Shown: positions 51,284 through 62,194 of the stretch, piece by piece
Numbering within the stretch: position 1 is the first letter of the stretch
Layout of the letters: every line of letters begins with the position of its first letter
NCBI GenBank assembly: GCA_021399435.1
Contig: JAJTUP010000035.1
Location: 620,001 to 684,000 of the forward strand
Origin: Diaporthe sp. PMI_573
Lineage: Eukaryota > Ascomycota > Sordariomycetes > Diaporthales > Diaporthaceae
Length of the DNA: 64,000 bases
Direction of reading: 5' to 3'
Translations under genes and position numbers: made by a program
Notes under the pieces: model-generated
Databases searched by the model: none
What the model saw: only the letters and a program-made list of their open reading frames with translations
Told to the model about the DNA's origin: nothing

Positions 51284-51955
51284 CTATGCTCGTTCTCTAC
51301 GCAATAAGCGGACACTGTGGCAGCTGCCACTGTAATCCACTTGTGGGGAAGAGAAGAGGCTTGCCTGAAGTTTGTGTCTGCCGTAGAGGTGGTTCTTGAT
51401 GTTCCCAGCACCTGAGGCATCAAAAGTGAACTTTGAGACGTTGTAACTTTTACCGCCAAGCGCCTTCCGGTGGCAGAGGACACATATGAACTTCGATCTC
51501 GCTTTCGGCTTAGTAGTGACACGGCAGTCCCTGAGCTTAAAGCCGTACTTCCACCACCATGCGGTTTTGTCTTCCTCGCTCCTTACGTAGTCGGGTAACT
51601 GGTCAATCCACGAGAAAGTCGCCCAGTCTTCTTCAGTGACATCCTCCGATCCTAATCGAGAACGATACGGCGTAAAGGGGCTGGATGATGGCACAGGCGG
51701 TGAGGAACAGCTGTCGGACCACGGCGGAATTGGAAAGTCTGACATGAAGACGTCATCATCTGGCACTGCAGATAGGCTCGGAAAAGCCAACCTCATATCG
51801 GGGTGGTCCTCTGGCGGTGATGAGAAAAGGGGGGGTTGAAAAGCGCAACGGGCCATACTTAATTGGCCGTGGGCAGGTAGAACGGGTCTGCTAATGTTGT
51901 TGAGGATGGAATTTGACATTGGACCAGTCCTTGGAAGGCTTCTTCCAGTCCTCAT
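51284..51955 (-). pseudogene. hAT transposase N-terminus with BED finger
   Basis: After a disordered Pro/Ser-rich leader the frame holds WWWKYGFKLRDCR, then a BED finger with C-x2-C (FICVLCHRKAL) and H-x4-H (NHLYGRHKLQ). The sequence breaks off after this and no catalytic core follows toward 51.2 kb. It belongs to a different hAT lineage from the copies at 24 and 59 kb. Confidence 0.6.
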
Positions 51956-51959
51956 TTAG

Positions 51960-53765
51960 CCCCTGACATCCAGATTGACATGACGGCCGTATGTCTCTGG
52001 CATCTGGGGCATGGAACATGATGGGTTCGAGAAGGATCTGGTCGGTCAGGAGGTCACAGGGCAAGGAGAAGAGGACAAGAACGTGCCAGATTGTGAATGT
52101 GAAGAGGCCTCTTGGCTGGAGGCGAAGTTGTCGACATCGATATCCATCTCTGAGACCATAGCTTCGGCAACCTGCAGGTTGTCCGATGTTGTGTTAGAGC
52201 AGAGAACAGGCCGTCGGGCAGAGAAAACGGGCTTACTGCGACTTTTTCTATCCAACTACCCACATCTTTCCACTGCATTTTGGAGACCAACGCGTACATA
52301 CGATGCTGTTGACGCAGCAAGACACGTTCTACGCGCCCACACCGATGCGTCAACGCGCCGACGCGCCGACGCGCCGCTTTTGTTCAAGTTTAATGTTGCT
52401 ACCGAGTTACTTTATTTTCGCCGAACCGATGCCTCTTGATGAAGGTACCTCTAGAACAGTGAGCAACTCTCTCAAAGCAGCAATTCATTTGATAATAATA
52501 TGAACAAAATGTGAAGCAAAATTTTCTCAAGTGAAGATACAACTAACATATTTTTCTAGTGCCGAATGGCTGCACAAAATCCAAACGGACTGCTGTTAAG
52601 TGTGGGGAGGAATAGGCCGGATGTGCTAAGGTGTGATGACTCCATACGTCGTCCGTTGTATGCAATTTACAAGTATCTCCTATCTTATCATCTCCACATT
52701 TTCGGCTGCCTTAACCTCCGTGTTTGTCACTTCTTCCTGATCTCGCTTCGGCAGCCATCTACGCAACCAACTTAATAGCTATTGTCAAGAGTTTTAATTT
52801 CTAGACTATTACTATCCGAGGGTTTCCTCGGATACCACTTCCGTTAGGTTTGGGGCAATATCTAGGAAGTCAATTGTTGACATCTCAAAGACGCTCACAC
52901 AGCGCTAAAGAAGAAATAATAAAATCATGTCCAAGTTGAACAGAAAATACCCCATCCTCGTACATGTAATTTCCCTACCTACAAATATTATCAAGCAATA
53001 GAGTTTGTTTTTGCTAACAAAATGTATATCTTTTCATCCCCAACAGACGAGAATTCCAGCGCCAGCGACATTTCCCATTACCGCCATCTGGAGGTCAAGT
53101 AACACACCCATCTGGTCAGACATAGCCCCGGCGAATGGAAAAGATCCGGCTACATGAGGTGAAGCATATTGATAAAGAGATTAGGAAACAAGTACCTTTT
53201 TTCTACTGACACGCTTTGTGGTTGAAACAACCGGGGGGGGGGGGTGGAAGTTGCCGCAGTCACGGGTACCTGTCTCCCACACAAACTATGGTGTGGAGAG
53301 AGGTCACTTCTTTACCATTTAATCATCTAAATTGAGCAAATTTTCCATATCACAACTTTCACAGCTAGCCACGCCCGATTTCAAGGAAAGAATCGCGTCT
53401 TCTAAATTTCTAGGTGCAAATAAACAGTTCTGTTATCTCTTTGTGCCTCTAGCCATTGCGGTTTGCGGATAAACTTGCATGTACAGACAAGTACTGGGTA
53501 CTTTTCTCTCGCGGCAATACACAGCCAACTCTCTGTACATGTACTCGGGCAGATCTTCGACTCCGTAGTTCAGCCCTACAGGGGACAATTCAAGATCGCG
53601 AAAAGCACACGAACTGAGAGCTACCTTACATACCCCTGGCCTTGCACGATGCGTTGTATTGCCTCTTTGAGCACCCTGAAGGACGGTCGCTCCATCTCCT
53701 AATGGCTGATACAGAAATTTTGTTTTTCAGCTCCCAAGTATCCCTCCAATAGTACCCCTGAATAT
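51960..53765. other. Mostly non-coding, low-complexity features only
   Basis: A tandem GCGCCGAC-type repeat lies at 52350-52378 and a run of twelve G at 53233-53244. No domain-bearing frame is seen in nearly 1.8 kb. Confidence 0.4.
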
Positions 53766-53770
53766 CGACA

Positions 53771-53905
53771 TCAGGTCGATCGATGGCGATCGATGAGCTT
53801 TGAACTTGCGATCGATCGATAGCGATGGAAACCTTGAATCGCCATCGCCATCGACGCTAATCGCCACTGCGATGGCGATCGATATCGATTTTCCATCGAT
53901 CGCTG
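53771..53905. repeat. Dense GCGATCGAT/ATCGCCATCG repeat cluster
   Basis: About 135 bases contain repeated, mutually inverted CGATCGAT, GGCGATCGAT and ATCGCCATCG units that could fold back extensively. It may be the subterminal region of an unseen DNA transposon. There is no supported gene across it. Confidence 0.6.
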
Positions 53906-54116
53906 CGGAACCCTGGCACTCATCCCAAGGCGCACTTGTGCCTGCCCCTTTGGGCGCCTGCGGGCGGACACATCTTCTCATCTTACGAGATACGATCGCA
54001 GTGAGGATTCAGAAGTCCCCTCTCGGGATCGTGCTGGTCCGAAATAATTCGATGTTGAGACTCTGATACAGTCCTGTGCTCAATAGTCCTGCATAATCGA
54101 CATCAATCCCACCCTT

Positions 54117-54600
54117 TCACCTATCTAGCGCAGCTCCTAACTCTGATAGACTTTGTGTTGGGACGCTCTGAGTCGGGGCCCCACTTGTAACACTAGGTCG
54201 GTTCTCGATGGTTCCAAGACATCTTTCGGCCTGATCTCTCTCTGACAAGGACTTTGTAATTAACAACCGCCGATGGAGTTCAAACTCCTCGGGATCCACC
54301 GAGGCTACGCGTTGACCCCAGATCTGTCGTCTTGCATACCTTCTGTCTTTCCATCCCTGACGCCGAAAAGTCTGTGTCTCCGCGCGACAAAAAATGTGAA
54401 ATCGCTGCGGCCCCGATGACCCCAATGACCAAGAGCGGGATTATCCATAATGATTTTCGGCCTTGCTTAGGAGGAGTGTATGGAGGAAAGAGCGTGCAAC
54501 AAGTTTTTCGTTGCCTTCTCCCACACATAATATCGGAAACTGGGCGGGACTGTCTAGTATGGTCAGAGTCCGCCACATGGCAAAGAGCAATTCAGACTTG
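54117..54600 (-). pseudogene. Fragment of a single-pass membrane protein (tentative)
   Basis: One frame contains PPKQGRKSLWIIPLLVIGVI and GAAAISHFLSRGD, a clear transmembrane helix after a basic stop-transfer-type flank. The plausible C-terminal tail (VASVDPEEFELHRRLLITKS) is in another frame, joined either by an intron near 54340 or by a frameshift. The family is unknown. Confidence 0.3.
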
Positions 54601-55074
54601 TTTACAGTGCTGTGGTGTGATGAGACTATGCCGACGTCTGTCTTGCATATCGACGCCAGGCGACCAGTTGCGGTAGTTATCTTAGATGGTTCCCAACTAC
54701 AATATACCCCCGGTAGCATCTCAAGTCTATACATGTTCTTATTCCAACCACTACTTCCAATGGGTCCTGTGGCCGCTCAGGAAGTAGAAATGTTTGACTG
54801 GTTGAATTTCGAATTGATTATAAAACTCGGTGGGTGATTTCAATCCATCAACTCCTCGATATGAATGTGTTGCACCTATTTCTGGTTGGGATAATCTTTG
54901 TGTGGCCCTGGAGTCACCAATCATGTGCGGTCTCCATCATCTCTTTTCACTTGGCGGACGAATTTGATTCGTATACGATTGAGTCACTCGCAGGCATTTT
55001 TCAGTCCAAAAGCTTTGTTTGGGGCGGGAGGGCGATGACAGGGGTTTGGGCGAATTTGGTGAATTAATACGGTA

Positions 55075-57039
55075 GCTCCTGGATGGTTTTGGAGTCACGG
55101 CTATGACGTCCAAGCCAGAGTAGCCGACAATCACCATGGTTCGCCTATATGGCTCTGTTGTCACTGTGTCCGGCGAAAAGCCAACAAGCCAAAAGCCTAC
55201 GTATCGTCAAATACTCGGAATATCGAAGGCCATCTTGCCAAAGCGCACAATATCTTCCACCCAGATCCCTCAAAGGCTAAGCGATACGCATCGGAACGAA
55301 CTTCGAATCAATCCTCTGGTTCAGGAGACTTCTGCCGTTCTTAGACACGAGACGGTTCGCTCTCGGATCATCCATGAGTTCGGCAACTACAAAGCGCATG
55401 TCATTGACGCGATGTTACGAAGCCCGAGCCAGGTGCACGTCGCGTTGATGGATGGACTTCGAAGAACAGGCACGCATTCTTCTCCGTAAATGCCTTCTTC
55501 CTAGACGAGGAAACGTTTCAGCCTCGGAAAATTATGCTCGGCCTTCCAAATTTAACAATATCTCACACGGGAGAGAACGTCTCCGCAGTTATTAAGGAGG
55601 TGCTGAACGAGTTTGAGCTGATCGCAAACAACAAAGTCGGATACATCATTCTCGACAACGCCTCGAATAATGATCGAGCAGTTGAAACGTTAGGTCCTAC
55701 ACTTCAGTGGCAGAACCCAGTACGCAGAAGGATCCGATGCTTTGGGCACATTCTCCACCTTGTTGCGAAGGCCATGCTCTTTGTCAACGATGAAGATACT
55801 CTCGAGGACCTTGATCCGGATGACTTCAGCGAGTGGACGAAGAGAGGTCCAGTTGGAAAACTACACAACCTTGTAGTTTGGGTCCATCGATCAAACAAGG
55901 CCACTTCTATTCTGCGCAAGCTACAAGAAGAAGATCCTGACAAGAGCTATCCCGGTACACTTGACGCAGTTCTCGATAACAGTACGCGTTGGCTCTCGCA
56001 ATATCACATGATTGAGCGAGCTATCAAGCTCCGCCGCTACCTCGAAGAGCTTATCGACATAACCATACAGTCGGGCAAAAAGTTTTCACGGGCTCGACCG
56101 AAATCGACGGAGCTGCGCAGCTCGCTTCCTCCGTGTCTCGAGCAAGCAAATCTCCTCTCCGATGCGGATTGGGATGCACTGAATTGGTTTAAGGATATTC
56201 TCAGCATATTCGAATCTTGTCTTTTGCGGCTTGAAGGGGATGGCCAAACCCGGGTCCGTAAGGGAGGAATCGAGGCACAGTACGGGAGCATCTGGCAGGT
56301 AGCTGTTGCCTACGAATTCCTCCTTACGACGATCGAGAAAGCGAAGATCGAGGCTATAGGTCGGCCAGAACCCAACTACTATGCCTCCTGCATCAACTCT
56401 GCTTGGGCTAAGCTCAACAAGTACTACACGAAACTTGACGAGACGCCGATATATTATGCGGCCACGGTTCTTCATCCCGGAATACAATGGGCATTCTTGA
56501 CGAAGGCGTACGGCGGAAGGGAGGACTGGCTGCGTACGGCTCGGCAGCTTGTCCAAACGCTGTGGGATGAGGAGTATCGCGACCTTCCTGCACAGTGGGA
56601 GATTGCAAACAGTAATCTTCCCGAAGCTGTGACGGCGCGAGAGTACAATCCGTTTGATTCATTCCAGGACGAGCTTATGTCCATTACAAACCATGGACAT
56701 GAGCTCCTTGAAGATGAGTTCGAGAGGTGGTTATCTACCAAGAACGATGTGTATTCAAAGCATGACAACCCTCTTGAATACTGGTCTGCTAAGCGGTTTG
56801 AGTATCCTCGTGTAGCCAAAATGGCGATCGACGTCTTATCAATTCCCGCAATGGCTGCCGAGTGTGAGAGGACGTTTTCCTCTGCTGGTAGCATGGTCTC
56901 ACCTAGACGACACCGGCTGGATGCGAGCACAATTGCTGTTACTCAGGCGGTGAGATCATGGCTAAGAGCAGGGCTGTTGGAGGAATATGATGGGTTGCTG
57001 AAGGAGATGGGTGACGACATGATCGAGGCTGTGGGCTAG
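55075..57039 (+). pseudogene. Nearly complete hAT transposase with two frame breaks
   Basis: Three frames follow in order. First, WFWSHGYDVQARVADNHHGS then CCHCVRRK...EGHLAKAH give a BED finger (about 55085-55320). Second, HETVRSRIIHEFGNYKAHVI to PSQVHVAL (to about 55446). Third, after a one-base deletion near 55447, the long frame to TAG 57037-57039 with YIILDNASNNDRAVE, RCFGHILHLVAKAM, a ...NSTRWLSQYHM block, and the dimerisation domain MAIDVLSIPAMAAECERTFS. Catalytic Asp positions are retained. Only two small indels separate it from an intact gene, so decay is recent. Confidence 0.8.
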
Positions 57040-57054
57040 GGTATCACGGTCCGT

Positions 57055-57190
57055 GCACCATCTATCTACTAATCTATCTACATCTACATGTACTGTAGCC
57101 TACATCTATCTATCTACATTAGAGATGCTTACTAATAGTCTACATCTATCTACTTGAGGCCCTGGTAGATAGATGTAGATAGATTCGCCA
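57055..57190. repeat. TCTACATCTATCTA subterminal repeats
   Basis: Direct copies of ATCTATCTACATCTA cluster here and end with an inverted copy (TAGATAGATGTAGATAG, 57167-57183). They follow the hAT transposase stop by 20 bases and probably mark the right end of that element. Similar TACATCCA motifs follow the relic at 1.3 kb. Confidence 0.6.
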
Positions 57191-57539
57191 CCCTGCTTGT
57201 AATGGCTCGGTTTTATTCATTTCACACGCAGATAGATCTATTTTCACAAATGGAGTTTAAGTCAGGAGTATTAAGTTCAAAGGTCGAAGCCAGCATCTTG
57301 CTGAACATGGTCTATAGAGGTTGGCCCACGTGGTACTCCCTCAGCTCGTCAACCAGGTCGAAGGATTAGCCTTTCGAGAGCTAAGCTGTCCCACCCCACC
57401 TAAGGCTCCGAACCAAGAAAAAGCAAGTTACTGTCTGTTGTAGATCAGAAAGTGGAGGATATTTTGCTGTTGTACGTACTCGCCGTCGAAAGACAATAAG
57501 GCCGGTGTCGCTGCCCATACCACTTTCAAAGCGTAGGTC

Positions 57540-57845
57540 TTAGATTTGATCCACCTTGAACACATAGGCCTGTGAGCCAATGCCTTCGCCGTTATCCCCG
57601 ATCCCACCGATGTAACCCCCCCAGTGGATGCGTGTGGAGCGGTGCTTAAATGCCTGCAGCTTGGGGCCGTCGCAGGGTGGCAGCTCGGCAGTAGACATCA
57701 GGCGCCAGTTGTCCTCTACGATGTTTCTTACCATGTCTGACAAAATGTACAGAACCCGAGGTATAATCTTACTACTAATCAAGGAGTGTAAGCGCTCATT
57801 GATATAAAGCCAGCAAGAGATCCTGGTTGGTACGAGACAGTTCAA
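57540..57845 (-). pseudogene. Possible kinase-like protein N-terminal fragment
   Basis: The frame ends with IHWGGYIGGIGDNGEGIGSQ then AYVFKVDQI and a stop. A Gly-rich loop followed by an AxVFKV strand is how fungal atypical kinase-like domains begin. The rest of the kinase is not present. Only this motif supports the call. Confidence 0.3.
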
Positions 57846-57975
57846 ATTCAGAAGGGAAAAGCAATAATCCCAGCTGTATCGTGTTATGACATACCATCTA
57901 AATTGTTCTTAAACCGGCTAGTAGGCCTGCGCATATTGAACGTTGGTCAAACCCTCGCCTCACACATGCAATTCG

Positions 57976-59181
57976 CAGCTGACAGTAATGCCCCAGGCGA
58001 TTGTCGTTGATCTCAAGCTGAGCACGACCGAAGGTATCTGGATCGGCACGGCCTATCTGCTAGCCAATACTGTCACGATGCCGCTGCTCGCCGAGGCTAG
58101 CAACATTTTCGGACGCCCTGTCATCCTGACCGCCTGCCTGATCTCATTCACTTTTGGATCCGTCCTGTGCTCGGTCGCCTACGATATCGCTCTCCTTCTT
58201 GTTGGGAGGACTTTCCAGGGCATTGGAGGGGCCGGGATCATGGTCCTAAGCCTGGTGATATTCACAGACGTTGTGCCCCTCCGCTTTCGGCCTAAGTGGT
58301 ACGGCCTAGTGTAAGTCAGCACGCTTGCTGATCCCTTCAACCTTGGCTGATCTGAAGCAGACTTGGTGCCTGGGCCCTTGGGAATTGCCTTGGACCGGTG
58401 ACAGGCGGAATCATTGCGCAGAAAACCACGTGGCGATGGGTGTTCTATATTATGTTCCCATTCTGCGCCCTGGGGCTCGGGCTTGTCCTGCGTTTCGTGA
58501 CTCTCCGAGCTGCCCCGGCGACACTGCGGGATCGAATGGAGAGGATTGACTGGCTGGGCGGCCTGCTGTTCATCGCATCGAGCACTCTCCTCCTGATCGC
58601 CATCTCCTGGGGCGGCTCGATGTACAGCTGGTTCAGCGCGGGCACAGTAGTTCCTCTCTGTCTAGGCGTGCTCGGGCTGGGGTCGACATTCATTTACGAG
58701 GCCAGGTTCGCGACGCGGCCTTTCTTGCGTCGAAGCCTGTTCTGGGCCACGAGCGCTATCGTGACGTATGCCTGCGGACTAATCCAGGGCTTCGTGGTGA
58801 GCTGAAGATGCGCCCCTGTGTTTTACACCCCCTGTGTTTTACGCTTGGCTGATGATGATGGACCAGATATACGGGCAACTCTACTACATACCGTTGTACT
58901 TCCTGTCGGTAAAGTCTTACACTCCCATTCAGACCGGCCTGGCAACGCTTCCCATCATGGTCACCCTCGTGCCCGGTTCTATAGCAATCGGTGCAATAGT
59001 CACACATACGGCTAACTACTGCTGGCCCATTCGGGTCGGCTGGGCATTGGTGACCACGGCATCCGGGCTGTCTCTGGTTTTCGATAAGGATACCCCAGTT
59101 GCCCTGTGGGCTATCATCCTCGTTATCCTTGGCCTCGGCCACGGTGCGGTGCTGAATGCCCAAAATTTCGCCGCCCAGGCC
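57976..59181 (+). pseudogene. MFS transporter (DHA2-like), 5' part, interrupted by a hAT insertion
   Basis: Exons up to 58310, 58361-58796 and 58867-59181 splice in frame (introns GTAAGT...GCAG and GTGAGC...CCAG). The protein carries LSTTEGIWIGTAYLLANTVT, SNIFGRPVI (motif A-like), GRTFQGIGGAGI and LGAWALGNCLGPVTGG (motif C-type), as in 14-helix drug:H+ or siderophore antiporters. The first exon(s), with the start and helix 1, are not clear. Reading continues at 60975 after the insertion, and the joint NFAAQA/LYKHDEEDAA is exactly in frame once one target duplication is ignored. It exports small molecules across the plasma membrane in intact relatives. Confidence 0.8.
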
Positions 59182-59333
59182 CAGCGTTCCACGCAAACCA
59201 AACAAAGCAAATGGGATAGTCCCGCTTGATTTGCTTTGCTAATATAGCCCATTTGCGGACTTGCCTCTAATTTTTTCGCCTTGTTGACTTGGTTGACTTG
59301 CCCATTTGCCACTGGAAAGGCCCCACAACTTTC

Positions 59334-60419
59334 CTAAATAGGAAGGTATGATAGCTCCTCTGGGTTGGTCATCATCGCCATCTCTGCCGCCGGCCCAGCC
59401 ATAGTCCCTTTCTTCAGCCAGTCCTTTAAACAAAGCAGCATTTCGAGTGTTGTCCCCTTTATTCTGTGCCTCTGTGAGGTCATCGTGAGCTTCCCTTGGC
59501 TAAAGACCCGCTCGCACTCTGATGACATCGCAGGCACAGATAGCACGTCTATGGCCATTTGTGACAGAATAGGGAACTCTGTACGATGGTCTCGCCACCA
59601 GTAAAGAGGGTTAAGAGGAACCTCACGCCCGGCTTTTTGTCTCTGCCGAGGGATCCTCATCGCGACATAATTCTTATACTCCATTTCTGGCGTCAACGGC
59701 TGTTGTTGTGCCTCTGGTTCAGGCGATGGCGATGGCTCCATAAACGCCGTTCTTCGCTTCTCCATAACTGATAGCTGAGGATTAGCAACAACAGGCTGGG
59801 GAGGCTGTGACTGTTGTGGAGGAGGAGTTGTTGCTTTATCAGAGACCCAGTACTTCCGTAAGAAGTTCTTGAACTGTTGTTCGGCCTCATCCAACAATAG
59901 CGGCGCCGCTTTCCTGATACCACCTGTGCGATAACGAGGATGAAGAATCGTAGCCGCTAAGTAAATCGGGCAGCCTCGCAACCTCCTCTTGTATTTGGCC
60001 ACCAAATATAAAGCCTCTTGGACCGAGACCTGGAGAAAGAGAGCGCCTTCAAAGCCATATTCAGCCTCCCGTTGCTTCTGCCGCCACGATGTGCCCCGCG
60101 ATGTAGTTGTATCAGACTCTTCAGCCTCCTCTTGTTGCTGCCGCTGGCGCGATCTAGGCCGCGATGATGACTGTGGTGATGATGATGGGGAGGCCGCTGC
60201 CGCTGTGGGGATAACCTCTGTACTGGAGGCTGTGATCTCGTCAAGAATGTCTTCTTCAGCATGTGTCTTTTTGCCACCAAATCGTTGAAGCCATACGCGT
60301 AGGTGCTGTTGCAAATCCCATAGCGAGGAGAAGACATCGTGAATCACCGCACTGTTACCTTCGTGAAGCTTCGTATGGTACAGAAACGGTTGAAGAAGAT
60401 CGCGTACCGACTCAATCAC
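59334..60419 (-). pseudogene. hAT transposase C-terminal half in copy 2
   Basis: The frame has no ATG start; it begins at the deletion junction (ESVRDLLQPFLYHTKLHEGN). It runs through a Gln/Ser-rich linker, LYLAATILHPRYRTGG-like sequence and the dimerisation domain MAIDVLSVPAMSSECERVFS to a stop at 59334. The catalytic core is missing. It is nearly identical to the corresponding part of copy 1. Confidence 0.8.
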
Positions 60420-60615
60420 TTTTCGGCTGGGGGTCTGGCATCCATCTGGCGGCTACAAACTGATGACGCCGGCCTTTGACCGTGATACGTGGGAGGTCTT
60501 TGAGGGAACCAATAGCAAAGCGAGCTGTCGCGTCGTGAGTGTCAATTTGGCTCTGGATGGATTGCGAGGAAGGCTGACGAGGCTGGCCAAGCAGCGAAAG
60601 GGCGTTTGTAGCCAT
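60412..60615 (-). pseudogene. hAT transposase N-terminal stub in copy 2
   Basis: ATG 60613-60615 begins MATNALSLLGQPRQPSSQSI and runs 67 residues to a stop created at the deletion junction. It represents the start of the parental transposase gene and lies out of frame with the C-terminal half. Confidence 0.6.
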
Positions 60616-60974
60616 GATGATGCCTACAGTATAGGTACACTCGATGATGAGACGCGACGAAGCCTAAGATCAGAGGACGGCTACAGAAAAGCTGACAGAT
60701 TTGACTCCGGATGCCGGGCGGGGGGGCCAAATCGGGCTAACGATTGACATAGGTTTCGGAGCAAAACAACAAAAATGGGCTCACGATCCTCAATACAGTG
60801 GGGCAAACAGAGTCACATGTGGGGCCGCCGGGTTAACGTCCATTTGTTTGGTTCGTTTGCAAGTCATTTGCATATAAATGTCCCTTGTTTGGCTTGCTGA
60901 AATGTCGGGCTTTGCGACTTTCATTTGGCAAATGACTTGCAAAGGCTTGGTTTGCGTGGAACGCTGCCCAGGCC

Positions 60975-61376
60975 CTGTACAAGCACGACGAAGAGGATGC
61001 GGCGGCGGCCAAGTATGCGTTCTCGAGGCAGTCTGGAATAGCCTTTGGGGTAGGGGTTGGCGGGACCGTTTTCCAGAATGTCATGCGCTTGAAACTGCAA
61101 TGGCAGGGTCTCGACCCCGGTATTGCCAAGGCAAGTGAGGCATTCCTGGCGGAGCTTCGGCGGCTTCCGGCCGGTGACATCGTCAGGTCCCTGGCCATGG
61201 ACGCGTATATTTTCGGCCTGCGAGGCGTGTACTTGCTCTTTACGTGCATGTCAGCCACAGCCTTTCTGCTAAGCATATTACTTGAGCAGTTCCAGATGTC
61301 TGAGTCCGTCGAGAGCCAGCATCATCTGAGAGATTTGAATTCTGGGATACGTTTCGATGGACCACACCCAATCTAA
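60975..61376 (+). pseudogene. MFS transporter, 3' part after the hAT insertion
   Basis: Starting directly after the duplicated CCCAGGCC, the frame reads LYKHDEEDAAAAKYAFSRQS, IAFGVGVGGTVFQNVMRLKL and GVYLLFTCMSATAFLLSILL, with the last transmembrane helix, to TAA 61374-61376. Together with the 5' part this gives a transporter with an intact C-terminus. The only visible lesion between the parts is the transposon. Confidence 0.8.
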
Positions 61377-61463
61377 AGTGGCAGTGGCGAATTGAACTTC
61401 GAGCAGAAGACCCCACTAGGTAAAACACACCTACCCCCGCACCGTCGTTGAATATTTAGAGAA

Positions 61464-62193
61464 TCAATCATTCTTCGTGCCTCCTGAGAAGACCGTATTT
61501 CGAGATATCGTGACTATATCTTGCCGTGGGGCACGCTTTCTGCGTGCTTCCCACGCCCTCTCGGCGTAGGCGACTCCTTGGGCCTGCAGACGTGCGCGCC
61601 AGCCCATCGTCCAATCTTGACGCACCGGATTCTCCACATGGTAGACCAACCCGATCGGTCCTCGCGACAACAGTATTTCGGACACCACGGCAGCAGCGAT
61701 GTTGACAGGTAATCATGAGAGTGTCTATAGCCCTCATCAGTCTTTTTCCTTAACTTGCAAGCTGGCGACTGACTCCTTCTAGTAGGAGAAAGGCCTGGAT
61801 TTCGTGAGACCATCTGACCAAGGTAGGAAAATGCTCTTTCGGTTTCCAATATCCACTGGGTTCGGCTCCCGAAAGCTGACCTACACGAAGGAAGCCCACT
61901 TCTATGACTGAGCCCCATTCGACTGCCGCCCGGGCGGTGATCCGCTCACAAACCAATTTCGCCTTGCTGTACCCGAGATCATTCGCGTAGGACATGTCCG
62001 AGAAGATCTTTTCAGGAACCACGGAACTCCTCTGAGGCGGCAGAGACCACCTACTGTTGCAATCGACGATACAAAAAGCAACCGGGGCTTCCTCGATGGC
62101 ATGGTGAAGTGTGCGTCCCTTGGGTAGGCCGAGAAGGTTCTGGAAGAATCCGAACTGGTTCTCGAAGGATGCAAGGGGCAGATTGAAGTCCAT
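61464..62193 (-). pseudogene. Thioester-reductase-type domain fragment (NRPS-like reductase), frameshifted
   Basis: Pieces match the C-terminal reductase (NAD-binding_4) domain of NRPS-like enzymes: FNLPLASFENQFGFFQNLLG, HHAIEEAPVAFC then in another frame FVSSIATVG, YANDLGYSKAKLVCERITAR (YxxxK catalytic pair), IEVGFLRVGQLSGAEPSGYW, and in a third frame LLSRGPIGLVYHVENPVRQD. At least two frame changes separate them. Adenylation and carrier domains are absent. In intact enzymes this domain releases the thioester-bound product as aldehyde or alcohol using NADPH. Confidence 0.7.
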
Positions 62194-62194
62194 C

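Larger units (their letters stand above)
59182..60966 (-). mobile_element. hAT element copy 2, complete ends, internally deleted, inside the MFS gene
   Basis: The 1,785-base element begins CAGCGTTCCACGCAAACC and ends with the exact inverse; the first 20 bases pair perfectly. Both sides carry the 8-base direct repeat CCCAGGCC (59174-59181 and 60967-60974), the expected hAT target duplication. It contains only the ends of a transposase gene, so it is non-autonomous. The perfect duplication and TIRs indicate a recent insertion. A second, truncated copy lies at 23971-24964. Confidence 0.95.
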
